Source of the DNA: Gracilimonas sediminicola
GTDB taxonomy: Bacteria > Bacteroidota > Rhodothermia > Balneolales > Balneolaceae
Reading direction: 5' to 3'
DNA length: 64,000 nucleotides
Assembly: GCF_024320785.1 (NCBI RefSeq)
Contig: NZ_JANDBC010000001.1
Span: forward strand, 1,928,001 to 1,992,000
The notes beneath the pieces are model-generated. The model made no database searches. It was not told the origin of the DNA and was given only the letters and a program-made list of their open reading frames with translations. Position numbers and translations under genes: made by a program. This document shows positions 44,176 to 53,756 of this stretch, piece by piece. The number at the start of each line of letters is the position of its first letter. Position 1 is the stretch's first letter.

Positions 44176-45069
44176 TTATTCTTCTTCATCATTGCTGTCA
44201 GCATCCGCTTTCGCTTCGGCTTTTTCAGCTTTGTTGTCGTCTTTCTTGGAAGACTTTTTCTTGCGGCGGGAACGTAACTTGGTTCCTTTAGCAGCGTCTT
44301 TAACGTCAACGTCATCATCTTTATCGTCGCCTTTGGCTTCAGCAGCAGCTTGCTCCATTACGTCTTCTTCCTGCTGTGCTTCACGCTCAGCTGTACCTTC
44401 AATAATAGCATCGGCAACCTGAGTTGCTACCAGCTGGATGGTACGGGCTGAGTCATCGTTACAAGGAACGATGTAGTCAGGGATATCCGGATCACTGTTG
44501 GTATCAACCATAGCAATGATTGGGATGTGGAGTTTAATTGCTTCGCTAACGGCAAGGTGCTCTTTAATAATATCTACCACAAAAATGGCACCGGGAAGGC
44601 GACCCATGTTTTTGATACCGCCAAGAGTGTCATTCAGTTTGTCCTGCTCGCGTTGCAGCATCAAACCCTCTTTCTTGGTGAGTTCTTCAAACGTACCGTC
44701 AGTCTTCATGCGCTCAATTTCCTCCATACGGGAAATACTTTTACGAACGGTACTGAAGTTGGTAAGCATACCACCTAACCAGCGATGCGTAATGTGTGGC
44801 ATTCCACAACGTAACGCTTCAGTTTTGATGATTTCGGTAGATTGCTTCTTGGTACCTACAAAAAGGATAGTTTTACCGGCACGAGAAAGTTTTTGAACTT
44901 CGTCGAGGGCTTCCTGTAAATATTTCTGAGTTTTCTTCAGGTCAATGATGTGAATCCCGTTTCGTTGCATGAAGATGAAATCCTTCATTTTTGGATTCCA
45001 TCGACGGGTTAAGTGACCGAAGTGTGCGCCTGACTTAAGCAGGTCTTGTATTGATGCAGCTTTTGGCAT
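44176..45069 (-). CDS. rpsB: 30S ribosomal protein S2 with long charged C-terminal tail
   Basis: Small-subunit protein. Core residues 1-230 carry LLKSGAHFGHLTRRWNPKM, GTKKQS and HRWLGGMLTNF. The last ~65 residues are a low-complexity tail: an acidic stretch (DDKDDDVDVKD), a basic patch (RSRRKKKSSKK) and an acidic end (DSNDEEE). The usual protein has about 240-250 residues. The tail's role is unknown. Confidence 0.97.
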   Translation of the reverse strand: MPKAASIQDLLKSGAHFGHLTRRWNPKMKDFIFMQRNGIHIIDLKKTQKYLQEALDEVQKLSRAGKTILFVGTKKQSTEIIKTEALRCGMPHITHRWLGGMLTNFSTVRKSISRMEEIERMKTDGTFEELTKKEGLMLQREQDKLNDTLGGIKNMGRLPGAIFVVDIIKEHLAVSEAIKLHIPIIAMVDTNSDPDIPDYIVPCNDDSARTIQLVATQVADAIIEGTAEREAQQEEDVMEQAAAEAKGDDKDDDVDVKDAAKGTKLRSRRKKKSSKKDDNKAEKAEAKADADSNDEEE

Positions 45070-45126
45070 TGTAATAAGTATGTAAGTTTAGGTTAATCCT
45101 CTGTGTGGGTCATTCCCGAACGTTAA

Positions 45127-45149
45127 TCCTGAGTCAATTAAGCTCAGGA
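45127..45149 (-). promoter_or_regulatory. rpsB: Hairpin in the rpsI-rpsB gap, possible rpsB leader
   Basis: TCCTGAG / CTCAGGA, 9-base loop, in a 142-base gap before rpsB. It lacks a T run. A ribosomal-protein leader for autoregulation is possible but not shown. Confidence 0.35.
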
Positions 45150-45211
45150 CACCAAACGCAGGGTCGCCACACATGTGTGATTGTGTTTGAAAAAAATTGG
45201 TCGCGTAAATA

Positions 45212-45598
45212 TTAACGCTTAGAGAACTGGAATTTCTTACGAGCTTTAGGCTGACCGTATTTCTTACGCTCTACCATTCTGTCGTCTCGGGTAAGAAGTC
45301 CGTGTCCCTTAAGAACATCGTGAAGGTCTTCATTCTCTCCGTCCAAAGCACGTGCAAGAGCATGAGAAATAGCACCGGCTTGTCCGGTACTTCCACCACC
45401 GCGAACGGTGATTTTGATGTCATACTTGCCTTCCGTTTCAGTAACGCTCATTGGAAACAGCGCAATGTTACGGCGTGCTTTTACCGGAAAATATTCTTCA
45501 ATGGGTTTGTGGTTGACGAGAATGTCGCCTTTACCCGGTTTGATGTACAAACGGGCCGTTGCAGTTTTTCGTCGTCCTATGTAATTCGCTTGTGCCAT
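45212..45598 (-). CDS. rpsI: 30S ribosomal protein S9
   Basis: 128 residues with YIGRRKTATARLYIKPG, the GGGSTGQAGAISHALARAL core and the basic tail KYGQPKARKKFQFSKR that reaches the P site. Follows rplM with a 6-base gap, as usual. Confidence 0.98.
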   Translation of the reverse strand: MAQANYIGRRKTATARLYIKPGKGDILVNHKPIEEYFPVKARRNIALFPMSVTETEGKYDIKITVRGGGSTGQAGAISHALARALDGENEDLHDVLKGHGLLTRDDRMVERKKYGQPKARKKFQFSKR

Positions 45599-45604
45599 TA
45601 TTGA

Positions 45605-46048
45605 TTAAAGCTCAATGATTTCTGGTTCTTGTGCAGTATGCGGATGTACGGGGCCTGCATAAACTCTCAAGTTGGTGGCAATTTTATTGCCCAACTTGGT
45701 TTTAGGAAGCATGCCCTTCACAGCAGTAGTTACCAAAGAGGTTGGATCTTTCTCCAACATTTCGGCTGCTGTTTCAAATCGCTCTCCGCCCGGGTAAAAT
45801 GTGTGACGGAAGTATGTTTTGTCCGTCATTTTCTTACCAGTCAGCTTCACCTTTTCAGCATTGATAACGATTACGTTATCACCTGTATCCATATGTGGGG
45901 TGAAGGTAGGCTTGGTTTTACCTCTCAAAATTTTTGCTACTTCGCTACTCAGGCGACCCAATGGCTGATCTTCAGCATCAATGAGTACCCAGTTCTTTTC
46001 AATATCACTGGGTTTGGCCGAGTATGTTTTAAAACTTAATGTGTCCAC
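45605..46048 (-). CDS. rplM: 50S ribosomal protein L13
   Basis: 147 residues with WVLIDAEDQPLGRLSSEVAKILRGK, NVIVINAEKVKLTGKK and VKGMLPKTKLG. First gene of the rplM-rpsI-rpsB-tsf cluster. Confidence 0.98.
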   Translation of the reverse strand: MDTLSFKTYSAKPSDIEKNWVLIDAEDQPLGRLSSEVAKILRGKTKPTFTPHMDTGDNVIVINAEKVKLTGKKMTDKTYFRHTFYPGGERFETAAEMLEKDPTSLVTTAVKGMLPKTKLGNKIATNLRVYAGPVHPHTAQEPEIIEL

Positions 46049-46085
46049 GATTAAACTCTTTTATTTCGTCAAATTGGAAAGTCGA

Positions 46086-46116
46086 ATAAGATAGAAGTAA
46101 TTCTTGTAGATATCAA
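46086..46116 (-). promoter_or_regulatory. Putative promoter of the rplM operon
   Basis: On the minus strand TTG (46116-46114), 20-base spacer, TATCTTAT (46093-46086), six of eight bases matching TAnnTTTG. 38 bases before the rplM start. Confidence 0.35.
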
Positions 46117-46306
46117 TATCAAAAAAGCAGAAATGTTCACTTCTTTGAGTGAAATCCAAAAATAACCATTTTCCCGGCAGCACATCAAAAGTGAATAGCA
46201 TTGATACCTGCATATTCATGTTAAATTATTGTATCTCTGATTACAATTAAATACTATCACGGCAGTACGATTGATTATGAAGTTTAAGCGTCCAAAAAAC
46301 ATACAT

Positions 46307-47143
46307 ATGAATAAAGTCTCATCGGTTCTTTTTGCCGCCGTTTGCCTCTTCCTTTTTTGTGCTGGCTGTGAGCAAACGTTCCAACCGCTGGATAAAACGG
46401 ACGATGTGTTTACCATTTACGGGGTGCTTGATGTGCACAGCGACACCCAGTGGGTGCGGGTGATGCCCATCGGTGAAACCTACCTTCCGCAGGATCCTTC
46501 GATCGGATCAAGTGAAGTACGCCTTACCCGCGAAGCGACCGGAGAGACGGTAACTCTTAACGATTCACTTTTTAAGTTTAGCGGGGACACCTACGTTTGG
46601 AATTACTGGCTGCCGGATTCCGTCTTTACCAATGAAGTATATACCCTCGTTGCTGAAAACGAGGAGGGCGAGCAAAGCAGGGTTACCCTGGAAACCCCCT
46701 CTCCTCTGGAACTTCCTGAAGTTGAAAAGCGGGGTGGAGAAACCCGGATCTCAGGTCCGGCAGCAGATTCGTTGGTGGTAGCGTCCGTGAATTACCTGGT
46801 TCAGCCGGTTACGGATATGGGCTGCGGTCAGGAGGTTGAGATTTCAGTCTCGCAACTGGATCACACCTTATTAAACTCAGAAGGTGGTTATTTCTTCATC
46901 GTTCGCGGAAGCTCTGCCATCGTAGATGAACTGGGTACAAGTAATTTCATCGTAAACAGAACGTCGGTGGAAGTTGTGACGGCTACCGACAGCTGGCCCG
47001 ATGCGACAAGCCTGGAGGACATCGAAGTGGCTCTGCCGGAAGTGGTCTCAAATGTTGAAAACGGAACGGGAGTTCTGGCGGGTGTAGCACGGCGTGAAGT
47101 TATCCTGACTCCACGGCAACCCCCGTGTAAAAACGAAAAGTAA
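46307..47143 (+). CDS. DUF4249-like lipoprotein
   Basis: Outer-membrane-associated lipoprotein of about 278 residues. The ATG at 46307 gives a clean lipoprotein signal (MNKVSSVLFAAVCLFLFCAGC); upstream in-frame TTG/ATG codons (46271, 46277) would add charged residues. The mature part is beta-rich (VYTLVAENEEGEQSRVTLETPSP) like DUF4249 proteins. It stands 45 bases before a TonB-dependent receptor, as DUF4249 genes usually do. It may be the surface-exposed lid of the receptor; the ligand is unknown. Confidence 0.75.
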   Translation: MNKVSSVLFAAVCLFLFCAGCEQTFQPLDKTDDVFTIYGVLDVHSDTQWVRVMPIGETYLPQDPSIGSSEVRLTREATGETVTLNDSLFKFSGDTYVWNYWLPDSVFTNEVYTLVAENEEGEQSRVTLETPSPLELPEVEKRGGETRISGPAADSLVVASVNYLVQPVTDMGCGQEVEISVSQLDHTLLNSEGGYFFIVRGSSAIVDELGTSNFIVNRTSVEVVTATDSWPDATSLEDIEVALPEVVSNVENGTGVLAGVARREVILTPRQPPCKNEK

Positions 47144-47188
47144 AAATATCCAACGCATAAAAGGCTAATTAACTCAGCTCAATACACA

Positions 47189-49441
47189 ATGTCGGAACTG
47201 AAAAAAGGTATTTTTCTATTGTTTATTCTGCTTCCCCTGAAAGAAGTTTATGCCCAGAATAATGCGGTAAGGGGTATTATTTCAGACCGGGGAACCGGAG
47301 AGGCTCTGATAAGTGCCACCGTTTCAATCCAGACTTTCTCCGGGGAGATAGTGAAGGGTACGGTAACGGATAACAACGGGCATTACCAGATAAACAACAT
47401 TGACCGGGGAGATTATATTTTCAAGGCGAGCTATGTGGGGTACCAAACCTATACCGATACCATACGGGTAATTAATTACGGAGGGGCCATTCTTAAAAAC
47501 ATAACACTGAGTCCTTCCAGTGAGGAGCTTGGAGAAGTAACGGTTTCTGACCGAAGTCGGGGCGATAATGCCGGACAAACCCGTATTCAGCCCGAGACTA
47601 TTGGCCGGGCACCAACACCGGCGGGCAGTGCAGATTTAGTGAGCTATATTCAAAGTCAGCCCGGCGTTTTGGCTACCGGAGACCGGGGCGGTCAGCTTTT
47701 TGTACGGGGAGGTACTCCTTCTGAGAATATGGTGCTGATGGACGGTACCCTGATTTATCAACCTTTTCATATTGTCGGGTTTTTCTCGGTATTTCCGGAA
47801 GACGTAGTTTCTTCAGCCGATTTTTATGCCGGTGGATTTGGCCCCAAATACAGTGGACGGTCTTCATCGGTTATGGATGTGAGGCTGAAAAACGGGAATT
47901 TGTATGAGACCGGGTGGTCGGCATCGGTGAGTCCCTTTATTTCTGATGTATTTGTGGAAACGCCGATTAAAAAAGGGAAAAGCTCGCTGCTTTTTTCCAT
48001 GCGCGGTTCTTTAATTGAGGAAACGAGCGATGCGTATTTACAGGAACAGCAGCCGTTAAAGTTTAACAGCCAGCTGATGAAATTTAACAGCACCACCAAC
48101 GAAGGTCTTGGCTGTTCTGCTCTTTTAATGCGAACCTACGACCGGGGCAAGCTCAATTTTGATTCGGATCAATATTTTAAATGGAGCAATGTAGTTGCCG
48201 GAACCCGCTGCTTTGGAACTGCCCAGGAATCCTCCCTTTCATTTATGGAGCTGAATTTCGGCCTTTCCAACTTTAATAACGAAGCGGGCGGTGGTGGCGG
48301 AGGGCGCAGAACGTCCAACATCTTCAAATCGAATCTGGATCTCAGTTTCGTTAACTATGTGAGCGATATCAAAATTGAGTATGGTTTCTTTGCTAACTAT
48401 CGAACGGTGAACTTCGACATTCTGAACAGATTCAACTCTTTAGATGCGAACGAAGAATCATTTTTAACAACCGGATTATATTTGGAAAGTGAGGTTCCGG
48501 TAGGGAAATACTTATCCCTGAAACCCGGACTTGTTGCCAATTCATACATGATCAGGCTTGACGGTACCCTTGAACCCCGGTTTCGGTTCTCTTTAGACTT
48601 CACGGATGTTTTTAACGGGGAATTTCATGGAGCAGCGGGCGTGTATCTTCAGCCTTTAATTGGTTTGGCTGATTTACGAGATGCCGGCACCGCTTTTACA
48701 GCCTGGATGTTGCCACCCGGTTATGAAACCACGCTCAGAACCACCCATTACTTGATTGGGTGGAGACAAACGGTGACTTCCGGTTTCGACTTCACCGTAG
48801 AAGGCTACTTCAAAACCATTGAGGATACTCCGATTTCAGTGTGGAACCCCGTAGCACAATTTACAACCGAACTGGAATACGCCGATGGTACGGTACGTGG
48901 AATTGATGCCCGGCTTAATTTCAGTCACAAAGCTTTTTATGCGGCCGTGGGTTATGGCTATTCAATCACAGAATATGAAACTTCTCAGGATCACTTTGTG
49001 CAATGGTTTGGCAAAGAGACGCAGAGATACAACCCTCCTCATGATCGTCGCCATCAGTTGAATGCACAGCTTGGTTTTGACTGGGGTAATTTTTCAGCCA
49101 ATCTGAACTGGATTTACGGCTCGGGCTTACCCTACACTCAGCCTAAAGGATTCGACAGCTTTTTTAATTTAGATGAAGGAGTTCCGGAAGTGAAAGATGA
49201 ATACGGAACGCCAAGAATACTTCTTGAAAAACCTTTTCAGGGGAATATGCCCGATTTCCACCGGTTTGATGTATCGCTCCAGCAGCAGTTTCAGCTTCCC
49301 TCAGCTAACCTGAATGTACAGCTTGGGGCCATTAACCTGTACGATCAACAAAACTTATTCTATTACGATGTGTTCTCCCAGAGAGGAATAAATCAGTTAC
49401 CCATCGTACCTTATGTAGCCTTGAAGGTGGAGTCAAAATAA
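47189..49441 (+). CDS. TonB-dependent receptor with carboxypeptidase-regulatory-like N-terminus
   Basis: Outer-membrane transporter of 750 residues. Signal peptide 1-23; a CarboxypepD_reg-like beta-sandwich (about 25-110, VRGIISDRGTGEALISATVSI); plug (about 125-230, QPGVLATGDRGGQLFVRGGTPSENMVLMDG); then a beta-barrel ending LKVESK. A GGGGGG-rich loop lies near 370. At 750 residues it is shorter than SusC. It likely forms a unit with the lipoprotein at 46307. The substrate is not predictable. Confidence 0.92.
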   Translation: MSELKKGIFLLFILLPLKEVYAQNNAVRGIISDRGTGEALISATVSIQTFSGEIVKGTVTDNNGHYQINNIDRGDYIFKASYVGYQTYTDTIRVINYGGAILKNITLSPSSEELGEVTVSDRSRGDNAGQTRIQPETIGRAPTPAGSADLVSYIQSQPGVLATGDRGGQLFVRGGTPSENMVLMDGTLIYQPFHIVGFFSVFPEDVVSSADFYAGGFGPKYSGRSSSVMDVRLKNGNLYETGWSASVSPFISDVFVETPIKKGKSSLLFSMRGSLIEETSDAYLQEQQPLKFNSQLMKFNSTTNEGLGCSALLMRTYDRGKLNFDSDQYFKWSNVVAGTRCFGTAQESSLSFMELNFGLSNFNNEAGGGGGGRRTSNIFKSNLDLSFVNYVSDIKIEYGFFANYRTVNFDILNRFNSLDANEESFLTTGLYLESEVPVGKYLSLKPGLVANSYMIRLDGTLEPRFRFSLDFTDVFNGEFHGAAGVYLQPLIGLADLRDAGTAFTAWMLPPGYETTLRTTHYLIGWRQTVTSGFDFTVEGYFKTIEDTPISVWNPVAQFTTELEYADGTVRGIDARLNFSHKAFYAAVGYGYSITEYETSQDHFVQWFGKETQRYNPPHDRRHQLNAQLGFDWGNFSANLNWIYGSGLPYTQPKGFDSFFNLDEGVPEVKDEYGTPRILLEKPFQGNMPDFHRFDVSLQQQFQLPSANLNVQLGAINLYDQQNLFYYDVFSQRGINQLPIVPYVALKVESK

Positions 49442-49469
49442 GCTTCATCTCCTTAGCGAGTTTTTTCTC

Positions 49470-49604
49470 ATTGCGGCGCTCTGCGGCGCAATGCCCACCC
49501 GAGGCTCTGCCTCAAATTCTGCATTCATATCTTTACACTATTTCCCTGTTAACTAACTTGAGGCGGAGCCTCACAATGAGGTTCCGCAGCGGAGTGGCGG
49601 AACC
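49470..49604. repeat. Block of GC-rich palindromes before the aconitase gene
   Basis: Four hairpins in 135 bases: ATTGCG/CGCAAT (49470-49492), GAGGC-TCT-GCCTC (49501-49513), TGAGGC-GGA-GCCTCA (49559-49573) and GGTTCCGC/GCGGAACC (49580-49604). The second and third are variants of one motif. The remaining 49605-49731 holds no feature I can name beyond TACCTTTG at 49688. Confidence 0.7.
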
Positions 49605-49731
49605 AGTCTAAATGGTAAAGTTGAATCTATCATCACATTCAATAAATCTCATAGATACTTGATAAAGACAAAGCCCAAAAAGATTTGTACCTTTGGGCAT
49701 TAGGAGAAAGAAAATCTAAATCGAGTAAAAA

Positions 49732-52443
49732 ATGAGCGACAAACTGAAGCAAACCAGAGTTGAATTTGAAACCGGTTCGGGCAAAGCCTACCTGCACAGC
49801 CTCCCAAAACTGAAAGAACTGGGTTATAAGAGTATTGACAAGCTCCCCTTCTCTGTAAAAATATTGTTGGAAGCCGTACTCCGCGAATTTGACGGATACG
49901 CTGTTACTGAAAAAGACATTGAAGCACTGGCGAATTATAATGCCAAAGATCCGCAGGGCGAAATCCCTTTTAAACCATCTCGTGTGGTGCTGCAGGATTT
50001 TACCGGCGTTCCCGCTGTTGTTGACCTGGCGGCTCTCCGGTCTGCAATGAAACGAATGGGTGGTAAAGCTACAGACATCAACCCGCAAGTACCTGTAGAT
50101 CTGGTGATTGACCACTCTGTGCAGGTTGATATGTTTGGGCAAGATGCCGCGCTGATGTTCAACGTGGAAAAAGAAATGGAGCGTAACAACGAGCGCTACG
50201 AATTCCTGAAATGGGGTAAAGAAGCTTTTGATAATTTCCGTGTGGTACCTCCGGGGCGTGGAATTGTTCACCAGGTAAACCTTGAGTATTTAGGCCGCGG
50301 TGTTTTCACCCGAAAAGAAGAAGACGGAACAACAACGGCATATCCGGATACGCTGGTGGGAACTGATTCTCACACAACTATGATTAACGGACTCGGTATT
50401 CTCGGCTGGGGTGTTGGCGGGATTGAAGCGGAAGCTGCCATGCTTGGCCAGCCTATTTCCATGCTGGTTCCAGAAGTAACCGGAATGAAACTGACCGGAA
50501 AACTTCGTGAAGGTGTAACGGCTACCGACTTAACACTGACGGTAACCCAAATGCTTCGTGAGCACGGCGTAGTAGGTAAGTTTGTAGAATTTTACGGCGA
50601 CGGGCTCAGCAATATGAGTCTGCCCGACCGTGCTACCATCGCAAACATGGCTCCTGAATACGGAGCAACCATGGGTTTCTTCCCAATCGACAAAGAGTCG
50701 TTGCGGTACATGAGAAGAACCGGCCGTTCGGAAGAGTTGGTGCAACTGGTTGAAAATTATACCAAGGCACAGGGCTTATTCAGAACGGATGACACTCCGG
50801 ACCCTGAATTCTCTTCAACCCTCGAACTTGATTTGAGCACTGTTGAGACTTCCCTTGCCGGACCAAAACTTCCTCACGACCGAATTACCCTCGGTAATAT
50901 GAAGAAGGCTTTTGAGAATTCATTGACCAGCGACAATCCAACCATGGGTTTCAACCTTGCCCAGGAGAAGCTGGCCAACAAAGGCTTGTACAAAAACGGG
51001 CAGGAAATTGAGATGAAGCACGGTGATGTGGTTATTGCCGCGATTACTTCCTGTACCAACACTTCCAACCCAAGCGTAATGCTGGGCGCCGGTATTGTAG
51101 CGAAAAAAGCATACGAAAAAGGTCTGGAAGTACCGGCTTATGTGAAAACATCCCTTGCTCCCGGTTCACGAGTAGTAACTGAATATCTGAAAGAAGCAGG
51201 CTTGACCGAGTACATGGATAAGCTTGGTTTTAACCTGGTAGGATACGGATGTACAACTTGTATTGGTAATTCAGGTCCGCTGCCCGAGCCGGTTGAAAAA
51301 GCCATCAAAGAAGGCGACCTGATTGCAGCCGGTGTACTTTCCGGAAACCGTAACTTTGAAGGCCGAATTCACCCTTGGGTGAAAGCGAATTACCTGGCTT
51401 CACCTCCACTGGTAGTAGCTTATGCACTGGCCGGAAGTGTGGATATTGATCTTGCTACCGAGCCTTTAGGCAAAGACAAAGACGGCAATGATGTATATCT
51501 GAAAGACATCTGGCCAACAACGGCTGAGATTGCAGAACACCTGGATGCAGCTATTCGTCCGGAACTCTTCGAGAAGATGTACGGCGACATTTTTGAATCC
51601 CCAACCTGGGAAGAAATCCCGGTATCCGGTGGCGACTTGTTTAACTGGAGTGAAGAATCAACCTACATTCAGGAACCTCCATTCTTTATGGATATGAATG
51701 AAGAGCCGGAGCCTATCAAGCCTATTAAAGGCGCCAGAGCCCTGGTGAAAGTTGGTGATTCTATTACCACTGATCATATTTCTCCGGCCGGTAATATTAA
51801 AGAAGACGCTCCGGCAGGAATTTACCTTAAAGAGCACGGAGTGGAGAAAAAAGACTTCAACTCTTACGGTTCACGCCGAGGTAATGACCGTGTAATGACA
51901 CGCGGCACCTTTGCCAACGTTCGGTTTAAGAATCAGCTGGCTCCCGGAAAAGAAGGTGGGTTTACCAAGTATTTCCCGAATGATGAAATCACAACCATTT
52001 ATGATGCATCGCTGAAATACAAAGAAACAAACACGCCGCTGGTTGCCTTAGCCGGTAAGCAGTACGGAACCGGTTCATCCCGCGACTGGGCCGCCAAAGG
52101 AACTGCGCTGCTTGGAATCAAAACGGTAATTGCGACTTCTTATGAGCGTATTCACCGATCAAACCTGATTCAAATGGGTGTGCTTCCCCTTCAGTTTAAA
52201 GAAGGCGATAGTGCTGACACTCTTGGGTTAGACGGTTCGGAAACATTCGACATCCACGTGGATGACAATGTGAAGGCCCGTGATGAGATTAAAGTAACGG
52301 CAACCAAAACCAATGGTGAAGTTGTTGAATTTATGACCGATTGCAGAATCGATACACCTGTTGAGGTAGATTACTACCGCAATGGCGGAATCCTGCATAC
52401 GGTATTGCTTGATTACCTCAAGAAAAGTAAAGCAGAGAGCTAA
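49732..52443 (+). CDS. acnA: Aconitate hydratase (AcnA type)
   Basis: TCA-cycle isomerase from citrate to isocitrate with a [4Fe-4S] cluster. 903 residues, AcnA/IRP1 type rather than AcnB. Cluster cysteines lie in [13 protein letters not shown] and [14 protein letters not shown]. Substrate motifs are [41 protein letters not shown] and [10 protein letters not shown] in the swivel domain. Single gene, followed by a strong terminator. Confidence 0.97.
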   Translation: MSDKLKQTRVEFETGSGKAYLHSLPKLKELGYKSIDKLPFSVKILLEAVLREFDGYAVTEKDIEALANYNAKDPQGEIPFKPSRVVLQDFTGVPAVVDLAALRSAMKRMGGKATDINPQVPVDLVIDHSVQVDMFGQDAALMFNVEKEMERNNERYEFLKWGKEAFDNFRVVPPGRGIVHQVNLEYLGRGVFTRKEEDGTTTAYPDTLVGTDSHTTMINGLGILGWGVGGIEAEAAMLGQPISMLVPEVTGMKLTGKLREGVTATDLTLTVTQMLREHGVVGKFVEFYGDGLSNMSLPDRATIANMAPEYGATMGFFPIDKESLRYMRRTGRSEELVQLVENYTKAQGLFRTDDTPDPEFSSTLELDLSTVETSLAGPKLPHDRITLGNMKKAFENSLTSDNPTMGFNLAQEKLANKGLYKNGQEIEMKHGDVVIAAITSCTNTSNPSVMLGAGIVAKKAYEKGLEVPAYVKTSLAPGSRVVTEYLKEAGLTEYMDKLGFNLVGYGCTTCIGNSGPLPEPVEKAIKEGDLIAAGVLSGNRNFEGRIHPWVKANYLASPPLVVAYALAGSVDIDLATEPLGKDKDGNDVYLKDIWPTTAEIAEHLDAAIRPELFEKMYGDIFESPTWEEIPVSGGDLFNWSEESTYIQEPPFFMDMNEEPEPIKPIKGARALVKVGDSITTDHISPAGNIKEDAPAGIYLKEHGVEKKDFNSYGSRRGNDRVMTRGTFANVRFKNQLAPGKEGGFTKYFPNDEITTIYDASLKYKETNTPLVALAGKQYGTGSSRDWAAKGTALLGIKTVIATSYERIHRSNLIQMGVLPLQFKEGDSADTLGLDGSETFDIHVDDNVKARDEIKVTATKTNGEVVEFMTDCRIDTPVEVDYYRNGGILHTVLLDYLKKSKAES

Positions 52444-52464
52444 TCAAGGCGAATTAATCATTCT

Positions 52465-52493
52465 AAAAGCACAGAATTTTATTCTGTGCTTTT
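52465..52493 (+). terminator. Rho-independent terminator of acnA
   Basis: Perfect 13-bp stem AAAAGCACAGAAT / ATTCTGTGCTTTT, 3-base loop, then T-rich. Confidence 0.9.
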
Positions 52494-52655
52494 TTTATTT
52501 TCGATAATGTTTATTATTAGAGCAGAAATACAGAGCTGATTACCTGTCTTTTCTCAGCCTCTGATAAGTATAATTTTTCGGGTATCGTTATTAAAAATCA
52601 GGACAAAAATATAGTCAGGGAAGGACCTCAGACTCCGGGCCATGAAGCACTTCTT

Positions 52656-53756
52656 TTGCATGTGGTAGATGGTATAAACCGAACACTGCAACTTAAGGAA
52701 GTACTTCGCAAGTGTATGGAGGCCGCCAAGGTTGTGATGAACTCAGAAGCGAGTTCTCTTATGCTTTTGGATGAACTCACCGGTGATTTGAACGTCAGCA
52801 TTCCAACCGGCCCCGTGAAAGATGAAATTATGGGGATGGCCGTTCCGAAAAGCAAAGGTATTGGTGGATGGGTAATATCCTATAACCAACCTTTCATCTC
52901 TAACGATGTGGTGGAAAGCGATATTTTCTGGAAAGATCTGTCCACAGGCTTCACAACCCGGAATATCATTTGTGTGCCTTTGCAGGATAATGAAGGACAG
53001 GCATTCGGTGTACTTCAGGCCATCAACAAAAAGGATGGGCAGATGTTTGTGAACGAAGATGTGCCTGTGTTTGAGTCGCTGGCCCTTCATGTTGCTTCCG
53101 CCATAGAGCGGTCCAAAAAGTTTGATGAGGTGGAGAGAAAACTGGCTGAACGGGAGGAGGAAATTCTGGACATCCACCGCCGGCTGAATGATAACTTATC
53201 TGCAATTTCTGACCTTCTTGAGTTTGACCTGGAGGAAATCAGAGATATTGACTCCCGAAAAATACTGAAGGCTACGAATGCACGCATTAAATCCATGATG
53301 AACGTGCAGCCTCTTTTGTCTGAGAAGACGGAATCCGGAACCATCAACTTATCAAAGTACCTGGGACTGATAGCCGGTCAGGTAGAACAATCTTTCGATG
53401 ATTCAGACGAGGATGTGCGATTGACTTTACGCCTTGAAGACGCACAGCTGGATAGCAGAAGAAGCATGCTTTGTGGTTTAATTTTGAATGAATTGATGAC
53501 CGCTGCATACAAAAAAGCATCTTCCAGTAAAGAAATAGGAGAGGTAATCGTAAGTCTGAAGCAGACCGGGAAGGAAAAAGTTGTGGTTATTGTGACGGAT
53601 AATGGCCGTGGAACAGAGGTTATTCAAAAGGATGTTGAAGGAATGAAAAGTCCAAAGGCCATCATTCGAAACCTGGCGGAAAAGCTGGAGGCAGACCTTA
53701 GCTACACACAGAACCCTGAAATCGGTTCAACCTCCATTCTTTCATTTCATATTTAA
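52656..53756 (+). CDS. GAF-domain kinase-like protein with HisKA_2-type end
   Basis: A 366-residue soluble signalling protein. GAF domain about 15-160 (MLLDELTGDLNVSIPTG, IICVPLQDNEGQAFGVLQAIN), then EILDIHRRLNDNLSAISDLL, which aligns with the HisKA_2 phospho-acceptor of the kinase at 33940, and a HATPase-like end with LNELMTAAYKKAS and TDNGRGTE. The G2 region is weak, so activity is uncertain. The start is unclear: no ATG is in frame; TTG at 52656, GTG at 52662 or an upstream ATT at 52590 are possible, and the frame is open back to 52521. Confidence 0.8.
   Translation: MHVVDGINRTLQLKEVLRKCMEAAKVVMNSEASSLMLLDELTGDLNVSIPTGPVKDEIMGMAVPKSKGIGGWVISYNQPFISNDVVESDIFWKDLSTGFTTRNIICVPLQDNEGQAFGVLQAINKKDGQMFVNEDVPVFESLALHVASAIERSKKFDEVERKLAEREEEILDIHRRLNDNLSAISDLLEFDLEEIRDIDSRKILKATNARIKSMMNVQPLLSEKTESGTINLSKYLGLIAGQVEQSFDDSDEDVRLTLRLEDAQLDSRRSMLCGLILNELMTAAYKKASSSKEIGEVIVSLKQTGKEKVVVIVTDNGRGTEVIQKDVEGMKSPKAIIRNLAEKLEADLSYTQNPEIGSTSILSFHI

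Noticed and set aside
49639-50271. 210-codon minus-strand frame at the start of acnA
   Set aside because: Antisense to aconitase codons and the product is a His/Phe-rich string typical of a shadow frame.
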